From NCBI GenBank assembly GCA_963717155.1, contig OY970326.1, forward strand, positions 3,534,001 to 3,598,000: a stretch of 64,000 bases of DNA. The letters run 5' to 3'. Below, piece after piece: positions 60,325 to 64,000 of the stretch. The notes under the pieces are model-generated. The model was not told the DNA's origin, made no database searches, and saw only the letters and a program-made list of their open reading frames with translations. Source of the stretch: G963717155 sp963717155 (lineage in GTDB: Bacteria; Actinomycetota; Thermoleophilia; Gaiellales; JALYLC01). Numbering within the stretch: the stretch's first letter is position 1; the number at the start of each line of letters is the position of its first letter. Both the position numbers and the translations under genes were made by a program.

Positions 60325-60870
60325 ATGTCCGAGATTTCCGCCCAGGTGAGCTACGAGGACTCGCGCGCCCACGCCCTCCGGGCCCGCTATGTCGCGACGT
60401 TCGGCGTTGCGGAGATCCCGGTCCCGGTCGAGTCGATCGCCGAAGACCTGCTCGGCCTGCGGATCGAGGAGCGCTGGGGCATGGGCGACTGCAGCGGCCT
60501 CCTGCTGCCCGCCGAGCGCCTGATCGTGCTCAACGCCGCCGAGCGCGTCCGTCGACAACGACCCGCCGTGCGCCGTTCCCGCTTCACTGTCGCCCACGAG
60601 CTGGGCCACTGGATCTGCCATCCGAACGAGCGCCCCGAAGCAGAGCCTGTGTACTGCCGCCAGGTGCACTCGGCCGAAGTCACGGACCGAGCCCTCGAGC
60701 GCGAGGCGAACGTGTTCGCCGCGGAGCTGCTGATGCCGGAACCCGCGGTGCGTCAAGCGTGAGTCGACACGGCGGACGTCGACGCCTGCGCCGCCATGCT
60801 CAACGTGAGCCGCACCGCGATGACGTGGTGGCTCTACTCGTTCGGGCTCGTCCAGGCCGCCCCGGGATAA
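60325..60870 (+). pseudogene. Second ImmA/IrrE metallopeptidase, in-frame stop
   Basis: From the ATG at 60325 the protein has all catalytic motifs: FTVAHELGHWICHPNE (H91, E92, H95) and ALEREANVFAAELLMPEPAV. A TGA at 60760-60762 follows VRQA. In the same frame, directly after the stop, the usual C-terminal segment continues (LNVSRTAMTWWLYSFGL, matching FGVSDEAMAWRLFNLGL of the first IrrE) to TAA at 60868. A single G-to-A change (TGG to TGA) could explain it. The truncated 145-residue protein keeps the protease core and might still act. Confidence 0.65.
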
Positions 60871-60883
60871 GCACGGTGTAGTT

Positions 60884-62065
60884 GTGTCGCAATCAACGTT
60901 CTCCTGGCTGGCCTACTCCGAGCGGGAGCTCCGCGAGGCCCACGACCTCGCTAGCTCGCTATCGGAGCGCGAGACACGCGACGAACTCGGCATCGGCTCG
61001 ATCCGGGATGCGATTGCCGACCGACTCTTCCCCGGGACCAGCACGATCCAGTCCCGCGCGCGCTACTTCATCTTCCTCCCGTGGATCTTCCGGGAGTTGG
61101 AGGGTCAAGCCCGCGGCCGTTCGCGGGAGCGCGCCGAGCGCGCCGAGCGCGCTCTCATCAGACACCTACGCGAGTCCGACGACACGCGCGGTCTGGTCGG
61201 CAAGACAACGATCCTTGTGGAACGACTCCCGAGCTCGATTTACTGGAACGGTCTCCGGGTTTTCGGAATCCGACGAGTGCCGCGGCCGCTGTCCGCGTAC
61301 TACCACTGGCTCGACGATCCGCACCGCGGCTCGCGCGTGGCGGTCGACGACGACGGCGTGCCGATCGAGGGGATGGTGCGGACATGGTGGGACAGCGTCC
61401 CGGCTCCTCCGGCGGGCTTCCCCGACGGAGCGTCGTTCGCGCTCAGCGCCGACGAGTCCGACTACCTCAGTATTCGAGTCGAGGCCTCGACTCCGTACCG
61501 GACGATGCTCGCCTTTCTCTTCCGCGAGGGACGGGCGGATGTCGCTGTGGCGCTTCCATGGCAGCATCCGCAGCAGGCGCAACTGCCAGACCCCGTTCGA
61601 GACGACCTCTTCGTCGCAGAGCACTTCTCGCTGCTTCATCACGGCGCCGCGCTGCTCTACAACCTCCGCATTGCAGAGGCTCGAAAAGACGACACCCGCG
61701 CGGAGGAGTACCGCACCCGGATCGCGGCGTGGCAGGCAGATGCGCTTGGGCCGCTCGAGGCGTTCGAGCTGAACCGGGTCTGGCGGCTGGCGCCACGTGC
61801 GCACAGAGGCGCACGTCAGTTCGTCGAGGAGTGGGAGCGGACTGTGAGGCGGGTGGACGGACGGTCACTCGCGGACGATAAGCTGGCCAAGGCGCTCGTT
61901 GAGAAGCGCGAGGTGCGTGTGAAGGGGCGGTTGCGCTCTCGCATTGCGACTCCGCTCCGCGTCGGCTGGAACGGGGGTTCCGGCTCTGCACGGCTCGACT
62001 ACCGCTGGGGAGATTCGGTGCAACGGATCGTGCTCGATGTCGCCGAGGGCCGAAGTCGTGCTTGA
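60884..62065 (+). CDS. DUF6361-like protein
   Basis: This 393-residue protein begins MSQSTFSWLAYSERELREAH and continues SLSERETRDELGIGSIRDAI, ADRLFPGTSTIQSRARYFIF, which I recognise as DUF6361. The rest is mixed alpha/beta without catalytic motifs visible to me. It is the first gene of an operon with a phospholipase-D-like gene (overlap 29 bases) and a helicase gene. DUF6361 genes are often found with helicases and nucleases in defence islands; the molecular role is unknown. Confidence 0.65.
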   Translation: MSQSTFSWLAYSERELREAHDLASSLSERETRDELGIGSIRDAIADRLFPGTSTIQSRARYFIFLPWIFRELEGQARGRSRERAERAERALIRHLRESDDTRGLVGKTTILVERLPSSIYWNGLRVFGIRRVPRPLSAYYHWLDDPHRGSRVAVDDDGVPIEGMVRTWWDSVPAPPAGFPDGASFALSADESDYLSIRVEASTPYRTMLAFLFREGRADVAVALPWQHPQQAQLPDPVRDDLFVAEHFSLLHHGAALLYNLRIAEARKDDTRAEEYRTRIAAWQADALGPLEAFELNRVWRLAPRAHRGARQFVEEWERTVRRVDGRSLADDKLAKALVEKREVRVKGRLRSRIATPLRVGWNGGSGSARLDYRWGDSVQRIVLDVAEGRSRA

Positions 62066-63851
62066 GCCGAAGTCGATTCGCGTCCTACATGAGGCGCTTC
62101 GCCCCGACGACGGCTGCGAGGTCGATCACCTGCTCGTGACGACCTTCACGCTCGACCTTGTATCGCTGCTCTCCGTGCCGCTGGCCTTCACCCGCTTCAG
62201 CGCCTACGGCGACGCCGACGGGCTCGAACGCGATCCACTCGAACTCTTGGCCGCGGTCGAGCGGCAATCGGGAAGGCTCACGGTCTTCCACCAGACCGCA
62301 GCGATCGCGGTTCCCGACCGGCACCGGCGACTGCTCACGCTCGTCGAGGATGCACTCGTCGCCGTGCCGGCTCCGCGCAAGGGTGCCGTGTTTCATCCGA
62401 AGCTCTGGGTAGCGACTTACCTCGATCAACGCGGCAAGCGGACGTACAGGCTCCTTTGCCTCTCACGCAACCTCACCGCCGACCGCTGCTGGGACACGTT
62501 GCTCGCGCTCGACGGCGTCCCCGCACGCTCGGTTCGCGCGGAGACCAAGCCGTTGTCTGATTTCGTGGTCTGGCTCGGGCGCCAGCCGAGGCTCAAGCCC
62601 GCTCAGGCCGCACGCGTGGCACAGCTCGCACGCGAGCTGTTGAGGGTCAGGTTTGAGCCGCCGCAATCATTCGATGACCTTCAGTTTCGCCCGCTCGGCA
62701 TCCGCGGCTATCGCGACGACCCAATCACAGCTGCACGTCGCGACCGCATCCTCGTCGTCTCTCCGTTCCTCGGCGCCGACCAGCTCGCAAGGCAGTGCGC
62801 CGGGACGAGCGAGGCGATTCTCGTGACTCGGCCCGAGGAGCACGCGCGACTGGACGGAGCCGTACCCGCCCACGTGACCCGCGTGCTCGGCCTGGACGAC
62901 GCCCTGGAAGCCGAGCCGAGCGAGGAGGGAACGACATCGCCGTGGCTCGCGGGTCTGCATGCCAAGACCTACGTCGCCGACCAGGGCTGGAACGCCACGC
63001 TCTGGACTGGATCTGCGAACGCGACGGCCGCGGCGTTTCACCAGAACGTCGAGTTTCTCGTCGAGCTGACCGGCAAGAAGAGCGCGTGCGGGATCGACAA
63101 GATCCTCGGCGACGGCTCACCGGGAACGTTCCGGTCGATGCTCGTCGACTCCGACGGCACCGCACAAGCCCCGGCGGACGACCCGGACGAGCTCGCGCTC
63201 GATGCCCTCGCGCGGGAGCTCGCCGAACTTGCGATCGACGTTCGCGTGGCAGAAGAGGAGTCGGGCTGGACGCTTGAGCTCGCTTACCGTGGAAGGCCCG
63301 CGTCCGCCTTGAAGCACGCGAGCGTCGACGCCACGCCACTCGCCTCGACGCACTCTCCTCGGCGGCTTGAGCTCACCGCACCCGTCCCGGCACGCTTCGG
63401 CGGGCTGAAGCCGGCAGAGGTGTCAGGCCTGTTCCTCGTCGAGCTCCGATTAGAAGGCCTTTTTGAGGTGGCGCGGAGCTTCGTTGTCTCCTGGCCACTC
63501 GTCGGAGCGCTGCCGGATCGGGTCCAAGCGCTTCTACTGGAGCTCGCGAGCAGCCCCGAGCGGATCCTTGCCTTCATCCGCATGTTCCTCAACGACGGCG
63601 ACGGACCCGGTTCGTTGCTGCCGAGCCTCGGCGAACTCGGCAACGGCGCAGGCGCCGACGGCTGGGGCGCGGGAGCCGAGTCGCCGCTCCTCGAGCTCCT
63701 TGTCCGGGCGCTTGCGCGGGAACCGGAACGCCTGGATGATCTCGCGCGTTGGCTCCCCGACCTTGCAGCGGCAGCCGGCGCTGGCCCGGGGACGGATCTT
63801 CTTCGGATCTGGGAGCCGATCTGGCAGGCGCGCCAGGGGATGTCTACATGA
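62037..63851 (+). CDS. Phospholipase-D-like nuclease protein
   Basis: This 604-residue protein has two HKD-like motifs: FHPKLWVATYLDQRG (H120, K122) and GLHAKTYVADQGWNATLWTG (H308, K310, D315) followed by SANATAAAFHQNVEFLVE. PLD-fold nucleases of this type occur in restriction and defence systems, for example DISARM DrmC. The C-terminal third (from about residue 400) is unidentified. The ATG at 62037 or the GTG at 62058 could be the start; both overlap the DUF6361 gene. Its TGA overlaps the helicase ATG (ATGA at 63848-63851). Confidence 0.7.
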   Translation: MSPRAEVVLEPKSIRVLHEALRPDDGCEVDHLLVTTFTLDLVSLLSVPLAFTRFSAYGDADGLERDPLELLAAVERQSGRLTVFHQTAAIAVPDRHRRLLTLVEDALVAVPAPRKGAVFHPKLWVATYLDQRGKRTYRLLCLSRNLTADRCWDTLLALDGVPARSVRAETKPLSDFVVWLGRQPRLKPAQAARVAQLARELLRVRFEPPQSFDDLQFRPLGIRGYRDDPITAARRDRILVVSPFLGADQLARQCAGTSEAILVTRPEEHARLDGAVPAHVTRVLGLDDALEAEPSEEGTTSPWLAGLHAKTYVADQGWNATLWTGSANATAAAFHQNVEFLVELTGKKSACGIDKILGDGSPGTFRSMLVDSDGTAQAPADDPDELALDALARELAELAIDVRVAEEESGWTLELAYRGRPASALKHASVDATPLASTHSPRRLELTAPVPARFGGLKPAEVSGLFLVELRLEGLFEVARSFVVSWPLVGALPDRVQALLLELASSPERILAFIRMFLNDGDGPGSLLPSLGELGNGAGADGWGAGAESPLLELLVRALAREPERLDDLARWLPDLAAAAGAGPGTDLLRIWEPIWQARQGMST

Positions 63852-64000
63852 GCTACTCCGACGCACTCGCCGGGCTTAAAGGCTTTCAACGAGTAACCGC
63901 TGAGCACGTCGACAAGATGCTGTTCGAGCGTGGGCGCTCGCGGTTCCTGGTAGCTGACGAGGTAGGGCTCGGTAAGACGCTTGTCGCTCGCGGTGTGGTC
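63848..64000 (+). CDS. Helicase, N-terminal part (runs off right edge)
   Basis: The frame begins MSYSDALAGLKGFQRVTAEH and reaches a Walker A motif FLVADEVGLGKTLVARGVV within 51 residues. DEVGLGKT is typical of SNF2/Rad54-type and related superfamily 2 helicases in defence operons. The rest lies outside the window, so the subfamily cannot be set. It is translationally coupled to the PLD-like gene. Confidence 0.7.
   Translation, partial: MSYSDALAGLKGFQRVTAEHVDKMLFERGRSRFLVADEVGLGKTLVARGVV

Noticed and set aside
60882..61772. Alternative open frame overlapping the DUF6361-like gene
   Set aside because: It is a Ser/Arg-rich shadow frame; the frame at 60884-62065 has family motifs and couples to the PLD-like gene.
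1..64000. CRISPR array
   Set aside because: No regularly spaced 24-40 base direct repeats and no cas genes were seen. The repeats found are few, far apart and tRNA-derived.
1..64000. Integrase or transposase gene accounting for the repeats
   Set aside because: No tyrosine/serine recombinase catalytic motif or DDE transposase was recognised in any frame. The mobile-element reading rests on the scars and truncated genes only.

Overview
The window is GC-rich (about 65-70 % by eye), with GTG starts, many ATGA/GTGA stop-start overlaps and G+C-biased third positions. Several secreted protein types (short signal-anchored proteins with A-x-F-x-A-L-G-G N-termini, collagen-like Gly-X-Y stretches) are ones I associate with soil Actinobacteria of the Thermoleophilia (Solirubrobacterales/Gaiellales) type. 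That placement is an inference; there is no rRNA or complete tRNA to test it. Single-base frameshifts recur in otherwise well conserved genes, so the sequence may come from a long-read or metagenomic assembly with residual indels.

Layout. 0-10 kb: a duplicated hydrolase/cupin block, then a stress-type cluster: AI-2E-family permease, three DUF892 ferritin-like proteins, STAS anti-sigma antagonist, small zinc ribbon, mechanosensitive-channel-like membrane protein, PRC-barrel protein, small acidic proteins and a zinc-free alcohol-dehydrogenase-like reductase. 10.4-27 kb: truncated Tad-pilus-type gene, DUF2267 and DUF488 proteins, a large LuxR ATPase regulator, secreted proteins, a class-C beta-lactamase-fold serine hydrolase, an ECF sigma factor with a translationally coupled membrane-anchored partner, and an MBOAT acyltransferase plus SGNH-like partner. 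27.5-36.5 kb: second copy of the hydrolase/cupin block, then a seven-gene overlapping operon led by an ArsR regulator and encoding a group-4 (Hyf/Hyc-like) [NiFe]-hydrogenase complex. 37-44 kb: small enzymes, rhodanese/LysR divergent pair, NarL-type two-component system beside a secreted beta-barrel protein.

44-64 kb looks like a defence/conflict island: two GIY-YIG nuclease proteins (one fused to a DUF6884-like domain), an AddB/AddA-type helicase-nuclease pair riddled with frameshifts, an ADP-ribosylglycohydrolase fused to a dual-specificity phosphatase, a zinc-ribbon/YbjN-like chaperone protein, an HD hydrolase fused to an uncharacterised domain, a four-gene operon ARPP-1-like protein - ECF sigma - helical partner - ImmA/IrrE protease, a decayed second partner/IrrE pair, and a DUF6361-like - phospholipase-D-like - helicase operon running off the right edge.

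A repeat of roughly 200 bp occurs at 10.9, 27.4, 38.0 and 44.1 kb in the same orientation, with partial forms at 43.9 and 59.8 kb. It contains the 3' half of a tRNA-Thr(CGU) gene (anticodon loop, variable loop, T-arm, acceptor strand) followed by two GTGTGCCA words. I read these as attachment-site scars of tRNA-targeting integrative elements. They subdivide the window into modules and coincide with truncated genes (TadG-like at 10.9 kb, rnhB at 59.7 kb). No integrase or transposase gene remains in the window.
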